The notes beneath the pieces are model-generated. The model saw only the letters and a program-made list of their open reading frames with translations, was not told where the DNA came from and searched no databases. A stretch of 64,000 bases of DNA from Spirometra erinaceieuropaei (lineage: Eukaryota > Platyhelminthes > Cestoda > Diphyllobothriidea > Diphyllobothriidae). Positions 1-10,499 of this stretch are shown here, one piece after another. The stretch is from contig CACRXP010000400.1 in the NCBI GenBank assembly GCA_902702965.1, positions 86,292-150,291 on the forward strand. The letters are read 5' to 3'. Each line of letters begins with the position of its first letter. Within the stretch, counting starts at the first letter, position 1. A program made the translations under genes and the position numbers.

Positions 1-1625
1 TTTGCACAAATCCCTTTAAAAAGGGAGAGCCGACCAAGCCCACCGAGACATCATCCACTGAACTCAACTGCTCCGGTGAGCCTTTCATATTGCTCAGATT
101 GTGGATCTGCAGATCTGTCAAGATCTGCAACGCAATTCAACTCTCACTATAAACTGACTCATTCACATGTCACCGTGTCAACCTTACCTCACTTTGTAGC
201 ACATGGCGTACATAGCCGGTCACAGTGGTCGAAGTGTGAAAGGGATGATGTGAATGCACTAAACTCACCAACTTACATCTATTAGGAAGAAACGGCAATA
301 AGAAGAGGATATCTGAAGATATACCCACTGATTGGAGAGTAAAAAACAATACGTAATTCATAAGCACATGCAAAATGACGGTAGATTTGACTTAGTGCGT
401 AAAGACCGTCTACTGTACGACACTCAGTCATCTAAGTACACCTACTGGCAACGTCTCTGAAGATCAACCTACGACCGTTAAGGACATTGGGACTTGTTTA
501 CTGATAAATTAGCCAACTATGTCGGCAACGATTTGCGATTCAGAATTATTCTGCTTGACTTCCCCATTTCGTTGTTCCATATTTGATCTCTTTCTGACAA
601 AAGACGAGTATCTTTCGATAAGATCAATTTCAATGGCTAAAACGGACCTGGAGAATTTTAAAAGCGAATCATGTTCGGAACGATAGGGTATAGTAATCTC
701 AAGTAGATGACAACTCCAAAAATATATCCCGAAAATTCAGCGTGAGTCTAAACATCCCATATTGTTCACCGTTTCCGTTGTTTTGCAATTTCCTTCCGTT
801 CCCTCACTAAATGTACTCTTATCAGCGAAGCTATGCTCCGGGTTCGTTATTTGTGAAAGTTGAAACTTGTTTCTTTATTTAACTAACGTGATGACATTTG
901 CCAAATGGCAGTGTATGGTAATAATTTCGGCAGAAATGTAGCTATATTCCGTATCTTCTTACTCCCCGTCCTGTGTGTTGCTGTCGTTGTAAAACCCTCT
1001 CCTCCGCCACTCAACGTACGGCACGTCCAAGACCTACGAGGGTCCTCTATCTCCGATTGTCTTCCTGAAAATGCAATGCAGGAATCAGAAATTACGGTCA
1101 TGCCATTAACTAGCCACGAATTATACGTCTCATATGTGGATGTCACTTTTGCTGTCGATAAAATGTATTGTCTTGAATTGCGTAACAACACTTCGACCGT
1201 CAAGTTGGATGATGTCTACCGTGTGCTATGCTGTATGGTAAGATCTGGTTCGGTGATCCGCGTGCGCATTAGGTTAAACTGATAGTAGTCTTGGGACTGG
1301 AACTGATGTCAAGACAGAATCGAGAAGAGCGGAGGCGCGGGATGGCGCAGGTGGATGATGGCACGGTCGAGCCCGCACGTCGGACTCCCAATCCACACGC
1401 CCTTGTGCACACAGCAAGTTATATTGCGACAACGATAACTCAACAGTGTGGCCAGAGCAGAAAGGATGACTGGGCAGCAATGCTCATCACCCGTATACCT
1501 AGAGGAAACGTAAACACATCTATGGGAAGGAAAACCAGGAGTCAGGAAACCGCCAGCGCTTCGCAGACTGAAAGCGCCATGGTCTGCTGATGCTGGCATA
1601 GCACACGCTTTCAGAGAATTTGAGC
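1..1625 (+). repeat. Repeat P, copy 1 (start cut off by window edge)
   Basis: This interspersed unit recurs in reverse orientation at 11370-12190, about 22980-24480, 27540-29220 and, more diverged, 15880-16330 and 33640-34200; a short piece lies near 58085-58200. The first 60 bases match the reverse complement of 28600-28690. The stretch around 880-1300 matches the reverse complements of 11720-12140 and 23330-23750. The copy stops near 1625, where a PLE tail begins. P carries a short open frame with a signal-peptide-like start (see 905-1282), so it may be a duplicated gene fragment and not an autonomous element. No transposase or reverse transcriptase was seen in it. Confidence 0.75.
905..1282 (+). 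CDS. Hypothetical signal-peptide-bearing frame inside repeat P
   Basis: This is a 125-codon open frame of unknown function. Residues about 13-29 are strongly hydrophobic (core FLLPVLCVAVVV), as in a secretory signal. A segment with motifs PPLNVRHVQ and SHELYVSYVDVTF follows. The same N-terminus and motifs appear in the P copies on the minus strand: at 11723-12085 as an open frame, and near 23415-23720 with a frame change. The loose PPLNVRHVQ start resembles the first strand of a fibronectin type III domain, but that is only an impression. Sequence identity extends outside the frame, so conservation may simply reflect repeat copying. It could be the first exon of a dispersed gene family or noncoding. 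Confidence 0.3.
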   Translation: MAVYGNNFGRNVAIFRIFLLPVLCVAVVVKPSPPPLNVRHVQDLRGSSISDCLPENAMQESEITVMPLTSHELYVSYVDVTFAVDKMYCLELRNNTSTVKLDDVYRVLCCMVRSGSVIRVRIRLN

Positions 1626-1639
1626 GAAATTTGAGCGTT

Positions 1640-1925
1640 ATCCACCCCCTCTCATTGACCTCCGTTATGTCGGTGTAACCCTAATTGTCCACCTACACTC
1701 TTGTGCGATTTACGCTCACCATGCTATACATTTCATCTGGCGACGGGTTGATGTAACCGACTCTTAGATTTACGAGCACATCTCGAAATTCCGAAGTGTA
1801 TTTCCATTTTATTATTTCAACTCGGAATGTTTAATACCTACGTTATCTATATAATGACAGAGGGGCATTCATCGATCAGGTTACAGAACAGGTTACATAA
1901 CGTGCTCAAAATAAAACCCTCGCAG
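1640..1925 (+). mobile_element. PLE 3' tail fragment with composite flank
   Basis: The segment contains the tail signature seen at other PLE 3' ends here: CGACGGGTTG, then an accgactc..ga..tttacgag block, then a ccgaag block. It aligns with the reverse complement of about 19360-19545, and the alignment continues into the neighbouring SINE. The two sites therefore share a composite repeat more than 500 bp long. Only the 3' untranslated end is present. Confidence 0.6.
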
Positions 1926-2150
1926 GCAGTCGCACAACAACTAGTACTGTAAGTAATGGGATAGTACCGACAAAGACAAGGCTGACCCGAATGGCCATTT
2001 ATGGCTTATAAGCCGTCATCAGTCAGTTATACCAAACCCCGAAGTGTAGAAAACCGAAGGCTCAAAATCGCAACCCGTTAGTTAGAACTGCACGCCTCTA
2101 ACCACTGGGACATGAACTCGTTGCTCTGCCGGCTTATTAAGCGGACTATG
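1926..2150 (-). mobile_element. tRNA-derived SINE, reverse orientation
   Basis: Read on the minus strand, the head has a box A-like tRNA promoter (gtcccagtggttagaggcg) and a decayed box B. A body follows with the landmarks acttcggggtt, gacggcttataagcc and gtctttgtcggta. The same order is found at 19020-19210, 35640-35830 and 58915-59090. The last of these keeps the best box B (GGTTCGAATC). Confidence 0.7.
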
Positions 2151-2945
2151 CATTCGTGCACAACGGCACTTTAGGGTTTTCAGTTCACTTAGGATATTAT
2201 GTGCATTACGGACATCAGAGCAGTCGGATTTAGTTGCATCACCCTGTTTTGAATAAATACGTTAGACACCCTAGAAGCAAAAGTAATACCGCGCTTATTA
2301 CCGACCTCTTTATATAAGGAGCAGTCATTTGGGCATTAAAAATTTGAAGTGAATTATATCTAACGTCATACAGTTTCTCTTATATATCAATCAGTGGTAC
2401 AGAGCACGTACAGTCTGAGCGGAGATCTTAAAAATCACTCGGCTTCAAACCGAAAGTCTAAGAATGGAAAATAAAGAAGGCCGAAAGGGCAAAAAATTGC
2501 ATTGTTAATCAACCACGTTTTTACCGAAAGAATGATACTATTAGGCAAGATTTTCTGATAGTGCCATTTCATTTAGAATTATCGTACGTTTAAAAACGAA
2601 ATAAATAACCTGAGATAAAAATCTGAACGCCGTTGTGAAAGAAAGCGAAGAATTTAAATGTTTTTTCAAATCGCTGTGTAAATGGAGCAATGTGCATGCT
2701 CACTGAGCTGATAAGACTGTGAACGTAGCTCTATCTTGGTTCAGGGGGCGTTCAACTCATTAACCAGTAGTATCGCAAATGTGCAAACACCGTCCTCTCC
2801 GTCATTCTGTACCCTGGATTTGTAGTTGAGAGCAACATTTCAGACCTGAGGTTGCTTTGGAAATAAAAGCAGGTTTCTGACGACCGTTATTAGAGCGCAA
2901 TGGCAAGCTACATAATAACCAGGGTAACAGCCGCCGTTCGTTTAT
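2150..2945 (+). repeat. 5' flank of the galactosyltransferase fragment (repeat X)
   Basis: This 0.8-kb stretch aligns in reverse with 9740-10475 and 18250-18985. It always lies directly upstream of a galactosyltransferase-like fragment. No coding potential was recognised. It shows that the gene fragments were copied together with their upstream DNA and not as processed cDNA. Confidence 0.65.
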
Positions 2946-2946
2946 C

Positions 2947-3535
2947 TGTACATCTGTGGTAATCGTCCAGGCCACCCATCTGTTATTTCATCATTACTGT
3001 TCCAATGCACGCTTGTGGCAAATAATTGTCACAAAATTGCCAACCTTTGGAAGCATGTCATTTTATTTACAAAAACAGTGGATTGTTCCACAGGCAGTGT
3101 GGTCAATACCAGCATCTCATCCAAACCTCAACAACCATCGTGCAATTCTGAATTAAGTGAAGTAAACGACGATGTGCTGAGACAAGAAATTTCGCTATCG
3201 GTGTCAAATTTGGAAGGAGAGAAGGTGGCCATTATTGTGCCATATAGGAACGAAACTGAGCTTCTGCTCCGATTTCTCACTCGTATGCTGCCATTCCTCG
3301 CCAAGCAGAGAAGGCACTGTGTCATAATATTCACAGAACAGGCCAGTTTTCAATCATTCAATCGAACAAAGCTGTTCAACATCGCCGTCATGGAGTTACG
3401 AAAAAGCGCTCCCGGTGACCGAATGCATGGTATGGATTGTTTCATCTTGCACGATGTCGACAAGGTGTCAACATCACCTTCCACTGCCTCCGAGTGTGGC
3501 CAAAACGTAAGGCAACTGATGACCGCATTTTGATC
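2947..3535 (+). pseudogene. Beta-1,4-galactosyltransferase-like pseudogene fragment, copy 1
   Basis: The N-terminal half of a beta-1,4-galactosyltransferase-type enzyme (a Golgi type II membrane glycosyltransferase using UDP-galactose) is recognisable. The frame shows VAIIVPYRNE near residue 73, FLTRMLPFLAKQRR, FNRTKLFNIAV and CFILHDVDK. These match the family blocks (V/I)PYRNR, FNRAKLxNVG and CFIFHDVD; the last contains the metal-binding DVD. A hydrophobic N-terminal segment with LLFHHYCSN lies in another frame (2956-3100), so there is a frameshift. The frame ends at TGA (3532) after C..NVRQL..AF, before the GWGxEDDD catalytic region, which is absent. Family assignment is firm; this copy cannot make an active enzyme. 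Confidence 0.8.
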
Positions 3536-3773
3536 TAAAAAGGGAAACAAAATGGTAAGATATCTGTGGCAAAATTATTTCCACAGTTCCATAATTGTTT
3601 GGTTGTTCATTTAACTGAGGGCAACATGATTAGTACCTTCGCCATGTGGGTTCATCTTCTTCAAGTAGACGTTTTTATGTTTGCAATCAATCTTTTACAA
3701 GCAGAATGATATTACCAAAAAGGTTTTCTATATTATGTACGGCGTGGGTCTCATTGGCGTCACTTCATTTTTG

Positions 3774-5160
3774 AGGGAAAAAACGAGAACTTGACCGTAT
3801 ACCAGTGTGAAGGCAGTAGCATAAATTGCAAATCCTACGACCTTTGCGCACGAGACGAATTCAAGATTCTTTTGATACACAGATTATGTGCACTTTAGGG
3901 TAGGGTGATACCATACTAACCGCACAGGTACTAACAAAATGCCCATACATGCGTGTTTCGCCGATATTCTGCCGCTGGATGGCGCAGCTGCGAGGGGTTT
4001 GGTTCGTCAGTGGGTTCCCCAGCATTCCCTGTCTGCTATCTGATCGATACTCAAATTTAGAAATAGTTGCTTTTTACTTTCCTCTGAAATTGTCCAGGAA
4101 GCTGGAGTAGATCAGTTTATTCAAGGTCTATAGGCTCAGACTGATAATTTTGTGTATGGTTATTTGGGCCAAAGTCCATCAGTTACACATGGTAACGCAG
4201 TAATATTCTTTAACTGTCGACAGGTAGATAGTAGTATTCTTTGGGCAAGGTGATACTATACTAACAGCACATGTACTGAACATTTGGCCAGTACTTGTGC
4301 TGTTAGTATCGTATCACCTTACCTCAAAGTATACTACTAGCTGTTTGCGACTGTTAATGAAATTTATGCGGTTAGCCGCTGTGGATGATCGACTTTGGTC
4401 CAAAACATCATAAACAAAAGTCTCGATCTGGGCCTATAGACCTTGAATAAACAACTCTACTCAAACTTCGTAGATAATTTCTGATAAAACCGAAAATCGA
4501 CATATTATGCGTGTTCGAATGTGGCATTTTGTGGCGAAAGATGGATTTTCCATGTTGCACCCAGTCTTTTTTGTCAAATCTATTTAAAAGTTGCCTACTT
4601 GTTCATATTACAGGGATATACTCTGAGTTAAAATGGCTTTTTATTAAAAGGCGTTCACTCGATAGCAATGTAGGTGCCTTTTCTGAGTTGGAATAAGTCT
4701 TAATCTGCATAAAGAAGCATGAGTCTCGTGCATTGCATTGCTGTTTTTAGTTCACCATAATGACGAGGACGCTCGCGCACTCTTTTCGGAAGATATGTAC
4801 GACTGCACCGAAATAAACGGGGAAGGCGGCACTTTTGATGCCTTCAGTTATTGCGATTTCCAATGTGATGACTGGCAAAAGTGTAGGTTGCCATTTTTAT
4901 TACAATACAGTTCATTATTCCTCCTCTTATTTTGCCACTATTTACGTTACTTTTTTCATTCTTTTGAAATGAAAAACGCAGGTATACACACAATTCCTAT
5001 CTGCTTCGGTAATGACAACTGTCAGGTGGGAAAAGCATTTACCCAGCCAGATGAAGAAAACCAATTTGTCGGCCTAAAGAACTGGTTTGCATTTTGCCTT
5101 GAAGGTAACAATTGGCCATTATTGCTTATACCTGCACAATGTTTTGCATTTTGGCTTTGA
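3774..5160 (+). pseudogene. Decayed paralogue of the four-module cysteine-rich gene
   Basis: Three exon-like blocks match exons 3, 4 and 5 of the gene at 41532-42735. Block 3 is 3774-3893 plus 4505-4541 (motifs YQCEGSSINC and VFECG), block 4 is 4751-4882 and block 5 is 4970-5160. Block 4 has exactly the 132-nt length of its counterpart and keeps AG and GT borders. The rest is broken. The block 3 acceptor AG is TT and its donor GT is AT. The block 5 acceptor AG is AA. Block 3 is split by a roughly 0.6-kb foldback element. Several cysteines are replaced, for example LCSED to LFSED and CCSGD to CFGND. No signal-peptide exon or exon 2 was found upstream; a galactosyltransferase fragment lies there. 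The hydrophobic tail after block 5 is still visible (NNWPLLLIPAQCFAFWL). Confidence 0.8.
3893..4503. mobile_element. Foldback/MITE-like element inserted in exon block 3
   Basis: A terminal motif actttagggtagggtgata starts near 3893. It recurs directly near 4238-4265 and inverted at 4289-4331. Large imperfect inverted arms run about 4100-4278 and 4289-4465 around a 10-base spacer. Near-identical short sequences attatgtg (left) and attatgcg (right, about 4503) flank the insertion. The homologous exon at 42136-42145 is uninterrupted there. No transposase is encoded, so this is a non-autonomous palindromic element, possibly nested. Confidence 0.7.
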
Positions 5161-5397
5161 AATATGCATTAATTATCAGGTTTTCAAATTTAAGCGCTGT
5201 TGTGACACAAATCTTACCAAAACATACACCGTATACTGCCAACTAAATGAAAGTTAGAGGCAGATAACGATCACATTTACACCGTTCCATTGTAAATATC
5301 TTCGAAAGATTTTATACTTACACACCCGGTTACGACATTTAAAATCGAAGGGAAATCTATGAAATCTGAAGAAAGCATTGACATCAAAATGTTTTGA

Positions 5398-5995
5398 CGT
5401 CTTCATTCAAATCTATCTCTACAGTATGAAAATATAAAATGTGAGAGAAATGATGATGGATTCCAGTGGGAATCCGAACCGTCAGGCTAATAAAGCTCTT
5501 GTCCCGGCGATCGTGTCTTCTTCTTCAATGTATGTCATTACTTAAACATAATATTATTTTGACTTAGTAAAGACATTTTAGAGAACGCTCTACTTGTGGG
5601 TGGAAGTTTTCCAGATTTTCAATTACTGGTGTTGACGTGTCCATTCAAATTTGTCTCTACAGTATGAAAATGTAAAATGTTTATTACTTTGTGTGTCAGT
5701 GTTTAAGAAGCCTGAAAAACATTTAGTAATATTTTGCATCCTGATCAAAACCACGCAAATTACAAATATTAACTGTGCGCCACAATGCCACCAAACGATA
5801 CTCTGTTAAACGCAAGGATTCTTGCAGGCAACATGAAAACACCGACTAGACCCTTTTGATACGGCTTATCGACTTTTAAATAAATTTAAGATGCATGTCA
5901 TTACTAAAACATAATATTATTTTGACTAAGAAAAAAACATTTTAGAGAACGCACTACTTGTGGGTAGAAATTTTCCATACATTCAATTGCTGGTC
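5398..5995 (+). repeat. Local tandem duplication plus PLE tail fragment
   Basis: A 45-bp stretch at 5398-5443 recurs near 5632-5680, and a roughly 100-bp stretch at 5528-5630 recurs at 5893-5995. Between the first pair, 5455-5527 carries a PLE-like 3' tail with the landmarks gggaatccgaaccgtcaggc, taataaagctcttgtcc and cggcgatcg, as in the tails at 17800 and 42890. Confidence 0.6.
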
Positions 5996-6208
5996 TGGAT
6001 TGTTGTTATTACCTACAAAAAATGTCTGATTGGGGTGCTCATGGACGACATTGTTAAGATTTATAAAGACAAAAATTGCTTAAATGCTTAAAGTCATTTT
6101 GTAAAATATCAAACTCGCACAGAGTGCCCGCCGAGTCGTATGTATAATACGTGGCCTATCTCATGAAAACTGATGACAAAAACTGATGGGAAATTTTTGG
6201 GCGACGTA

Positions 6209-7176
6209 CAGTTCGTGACCTATCTCAGGAAATATTGGCTGGAATTGTGAAGTGCGTTTTCGATTAGGAAGGACTACTTTGTCGCTGTTGTGATACTGAT
6301 TTTCATATGGCATACTCTTATAACATTTCGGACTTTAAAATGCACTTATTTTTAATCCGCTGTAGAAAGCGTGTTCGATAAAAGAGGAGTTCTTAAGTAG
6401 CATGCATTTTGCTTATTGATTTTCGATGGTTTTGCAAATTCTAATATATTTTATAGAAACCATGAATAAAAATCTGCATCCATTTAGCCAATCATTAGAG
6501 AATCACGTCTTCGTTATACTGAACACTCAATGAAGGAGAATATTTAGGTTTTAAAAAAAGCTTCTGATTATGAGTCTATTTTAGACCGCGATATGTCCAT
6601 TCACATAGCATCATACACAGTCGTTAACCGCTACTCCTCATGAAATGTACAACATGGTCCGCATCCATTGCAAAATTCTATGGACCCTGTAGGATATCTC
6701 TTTAATGACATAGAAAAATATGGGATTTTCTTTACGCGGAACGCATGCACCTTGTAGAGTGTAATCACTAAGCGCTAATGCAAACAATGATCAGACTCCA
6801 AATTTTTCGGACACTAGAAAACTTTTTAAAAACCTAATTATACTCCTTCCTTAAGTAAAAAATATAAAGAATACGCTATTATCTATTGATTGACTAAAAG
6901 AAAGCATATTTTTGTTTGTGGTTTCTATAAAATATATTAGAATTTTCGAAACCATCGAAAATCAATGGGAAAAATGCGTGCTACACAAGAAGTCATCTTT
7001 TACTGAGCAGGCTTTATACAGGGGATGAAAAAGAAGTGCATTTTAAAGCCGACGTTCTGCCGAGGCCGAAATGTTATAAAAGATCGCCTTATGATAATCA
7101 GTATCACAAACGCGGCCAAGTAATTCTTCCTATTTCAGAATTTCAGCCAAAATTGCATGAGGTAGGTCACGCACTG
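6209..7176. mobile_element. Tc1/mariner-like foldback element Z, copy 1 (968 bp)
   Basis: The element starts CAGTTCGTGACCTATCTCA and ends with the inverse of CAGTGCGTGACCTACCTCA. It is flanked by TA on both sides (6207-6208 and 7177-7178). Inverted arms of about 270-300 bp occupy both ends. TA target duplication and CAGT termini are typical of Tc1/mariner elements. No transposase frame was recognised. The paralogous empty site at 43772-43773 carries a single TA. Confidence 0.85.
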
Positions 7177-8267
7177 TAAACGTTGCGTATTCTGCTTGTC
7201 CGTCTAGCCCTTATGCAATTGTATGCTTTAGTTGTGCAAACCTATGTCTACATAATTCTATCAGGTAAAGCGTTAAAATATTTGAGAATAAATGGATGCC
7301 AGGATATATTTAGGCCAGGTTCTCTCTTAAACATCATTTTTGCCTCGTGCTGCACTGAATCAGACAAGGTCAGCATGAAGAGACATATATAAAAGCGCAT
7401 GTCCTTTCTTCGAGTTAGACACAGCAAAGAGAGGACAAACACTGAATGGTCGAGCTCAAGGAAATGGTAGCCGAAATTCTGAAATGTGCTTTCGAATAAC
7501 GTGAACTTCCTAGGCAGGTTTATAATACTGACCATCATGCGACATAATTCGAAGAATTATTTTCGGTGGGTGTTTGTTACATTTCTTCTTGATGGCCTTA
7601 TGAACATAAACATATTTGGCTGATAATATGCATCAAAATGTGATCCTTTTTACTCAATAGGTAACAAACCACGTATTCTCTGCATTTTATACCCATCAAT
7701 ATAAATAAATACGTTTTAAATTTTTTTAAGTTCGCGAATGTTTTTAGCCAGATTGGCCGTTGCCTTAGCGTTTAGCCATTTCAGCCTGCAAGGTGTATAC
7801 TTCCTGTGTTAGGAAAATCATATCATCTTCTGCGTCTTTTAAAAGACACTATATATTGCGCACTCAAATTTGTTGTACACATCATCGGGGCATTAAAAGA
7901 AACAATACACACTACAAAGAAGTCTCATAATCAGGCGCTTTTTCAAACATAAATTAATGAACGTTGGTGTGCGAGCACGTCAAATATTAGCATGTTATAT
8001 GAGGAGTATATTTAGATATATATAGACGTTAAAAATAAACGTATAAAATTCATACTAATTATGTTGTCATTTTTATTGATTGTAGGCTTTGTGGGATGTG
8101 GAATGGAAGAGGATTTAAAAGCCAGAATTTGGGGGCGTACGAAATACCATAGGATTATTCTTCATGCAAATTGGTGTTACGAAACAACTCAAGTAAGCCC
8201 TTACAGTAGCATTTAATGATATATTTGTGCATTATCTAGTGAAAAAAGAGTTCTGAAAATCGAATAT

Positions 8268-8345
8268 AATGCCAATCTAAAAGCATACATGGATGATACA
8301 TTTGCCATTGTTCACGACATCAACTAAGCTAAGGATTTGCACTCA
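8268..8345 (+). mobile_element. PLE reverse-transcriptase fragment (motif C)
   Basis: The frame reads NLKAYMDDTFAIVHDI and then a stop. YMDDTF is the metal-binding motif C of PLE reverse transcriptases. The partner fragment at 15050-15235 reads AYVDDTFVIVHH followed by the downstream LSLVDGLEF block. Only a stub remains here before the gap. Confidence 0.7.
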
Positions 8346-8360
8346 TACAATGACAACGGA

Positions 8361-8539
8361 NNNNNNNNNNNNNNNNNNNNNNNNNNNNNNNNNNNNNNNN
8401 NNNNNNNNNNNNNNNNNNNNNNNNNNNNNNNNNNNNNNNNNNNNNNNNNNNNNNNNNNNNNNNNNNNNNNNNNNNNNNNNNNNNNNNNNNNNNNNNNNNN
8501 NNNNNNNNNNNNNNNNNNNNNNNNNNNNNNNNNNNNNNN
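8361..8539. other. Assembly gap (179 N)
   Basis: This is a run of 179 undetermined bases. Its two edges match positions about 15320 and 16681 of the partner segment, so up to 1.36 kb of partner-like repeat could be missing or collapsed here. Confidence 0.95.
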
Positions 8540-9081
8540 GCCCACGAAATTCACTCACAGGATTATTTGGCAAATCGGGAAATATGCATGAATCATAGAA
8601 ACACGAAAATTCACTCAACTAGATCACAGAAAAGTCTACCAAGAAGCTCGTATCGTGTTTGGTTTATTCCATAGTTTATCCTGCGGGAGGTAACCCTATC
8701 CTCGGATATAAAAATTTTTCCACCAGGGTTCATGTCCTGCGGATTGTTTACATCAAATTCATTAAAAACTACATTAGCTTGTTGGTTGGAGAGTTTTTAT
8801 TTCTGTCAGTCCATTCGCTCGTACATATAATTTAATTTGTTGTGCTGGGCTAATATTGCACAACGCGACCAGCGAGAATTCACCAATCAGCATTTAATGC
8901 AATAATTGTTAGGCGAATGATAGTTTGCATCCCGAGCCAGCGCCGCCAAATTTGTCTTTTTAATAAATCTTTTCCCGAGAGGCAGCAGTCGCTTATTGAT
9001 TTAGGAAAGCGCCATCAGTTAGGTGAATACCAACGCAATTACGGAACTCTTTAATCGTCTTTGACATAAATCTCTTAACAC

Positions 9082-9740
9082 CTAATTTGGCTTTTTAGAT
9101 CGAAATGCTGTTGCCAGTTGCCGAACGTTTTGGCCACACTCGGAGGCGGTGGATGTTGATGTTGGCACCTTGTCGACATCGTGGAAGATGAAGCAGTCTA
9201 TTCCATGCAATCGGTCACCGGGAGCGCTTTTTCGTATCTCGTCGACAGCGATGTTGCACAGTTTGGCCCGATTGAATGATTGATTGGCGGTCTGCTCTGT
9301 GAGAATTATGACATATTGCTTCCTCTGTTTGCTGAGCAATGGCAGCATACGAGTTAGAAACTGGAACAGATGTTACTTTCCATTCCTGTAGGGCACAATA
9401 ATGGTCACCTTCTCTCCTTCCAAAGTTAACACCGATGACGAAATTTCTTGTCTCAGCACATCGCCATTTACTTCTCTTAATTCAGAATTGTACGATGGTT
9501 GTTGAGGTTTGGATGAGATGCTGGTATTGACCACATTGCATGTGGGACTATCCAGTGGTTTTTGTAAATAAAAGTACATGTTTCCAATAGTTGTCAATTT
9601 TGTAATAATTATTTGCAACAAGTGTGCATTGGAACAGTAATGATGGAATAACAGAAGGGTGTCCAGGAGGACTACTAGAGATGCGCAGAATAACAGACAG
9701 CGATTGTTCCCCGGTCATTCGAGATCTTGTCACTGGGCTC
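9082..9740 (-). pseudogene. Beta-1,4-galactosyltransferase-like pseudogene fragment, copy 2
   Basis: Reading leftward, one minus-strand frame gives a signal-anchor-like hydrophobic start (CLLFCASLVVLLDTLLLFHH). A stem region with NTSISSKPQQPSYNSELREV follows, then VTIIVPYRNGK and a stop. After a frame interruption come MLPLLSKQRKQYVIILTEQ, SFNRAKLCNIAV, CFIFHDVDK and C..NVRQLATAF. The order matches a Golgi type II galactosyltransferase N-terminus: membrane anchor, stem, then nucleotide-binding start with the DVD metal site. The catalytic C-terminal half is missing. This copy best preserves FNRAKL and FHDVD. Confidence 0.8.
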
Positions 9741-10499
9741 TAAAAGGTATCGGCAAAAACCTGTTTTTATTTCTCATGCAAACTGTCGTCTGAAATGTAA
9801 CATTCTACTGCAAATCCAGTGTGCAGAATGACAGTGTTGACGGTGGTTTCAAATTTGTGATACTTCTGGCTAATGCGTGAAACGTCCCTTTAACCAAGAT
9901 AGAGCTACTTTCACCAACTTCTCTGCTCAGTGAACATGCAAATTGCTTCATTTACACACCGGTTCGAAAAAACATTTTAAAAATGCTGCACTTTCTTTCA
10001 CAACGCAAGCCAGCTTTTTATCTCACGTTATGTATTTCGGTTTATAAACGCTCGCAAACGTACGTGAATTCTGAATAAAATGGCGCACTCAGAAAACCTT
10101 TCTAATTAGCCGCATTCATCCGGTAAACCGTGCTTGATTTACAAGGCGATTTTGTTCACTTTCAACATCCGTTATTTTCCATTCGCAGTCTTTCCGTTCG
10201 AGGGCAAGCGATTTTTAAGATTACCGCTCAAACGATACATGCTCTGTAGTGCTGATTAATATTTAAGTGAAAATGTATGATGTTATTGATTATTCACTTC
10301 AAATATGACATTCCCAACTGACTGCACCTGAAGTAAAGGAGTCGTTTATAAGCGCGGTATTACTGTTGTTTCTAGGCTCCCTTTCGTAGAGCAACATTTG
10401 TAAAGCACCGCGATGCAAGTAAATTCGACTGCACTGATGTCCGTAATGCAAATAAAATCCTTAGTTAACTGAAACACCGCTTAAGTGATATTTTCGAAA

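Larger units (their letters stand above)
3774..7400 (+). repeat. Segmental duplication, decayed copy (partner about 42026-43930)
   Basis: Beyond the exon blocks, the 3' flank aligns with the flank of the intact gene. Matching landmarks are 5260-5410 with 43030-43200, 5890-5995 with 43465-43560, 6118-6206 with 43675-43772, and 7180-7290 with 43775-43880. The alignment resumes at the same point on both sides of the element at 6209-7176, which is absent from the partner. Confidence 0.7.
7330..10475 (+). repeat. Segmental duplication S, copy 1 (partner 14040-18985)
   Basis: 7330-8360 aligns with 14040-15320 and 8540-10475 aligns with 16681-18985, in the same order and orientation. It contains a partial Z end (about 7450-7560), a PLE reverse-transcriptase fragment, the first assembly gap and a reversed galactosyltransferase fragment. 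Relative to the partner it lacks about 175 bp inside the PLE piece (between gattt gc and actcatac at 8340) and about 1.3 kb at or near the N run. Confidence 0.75.
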
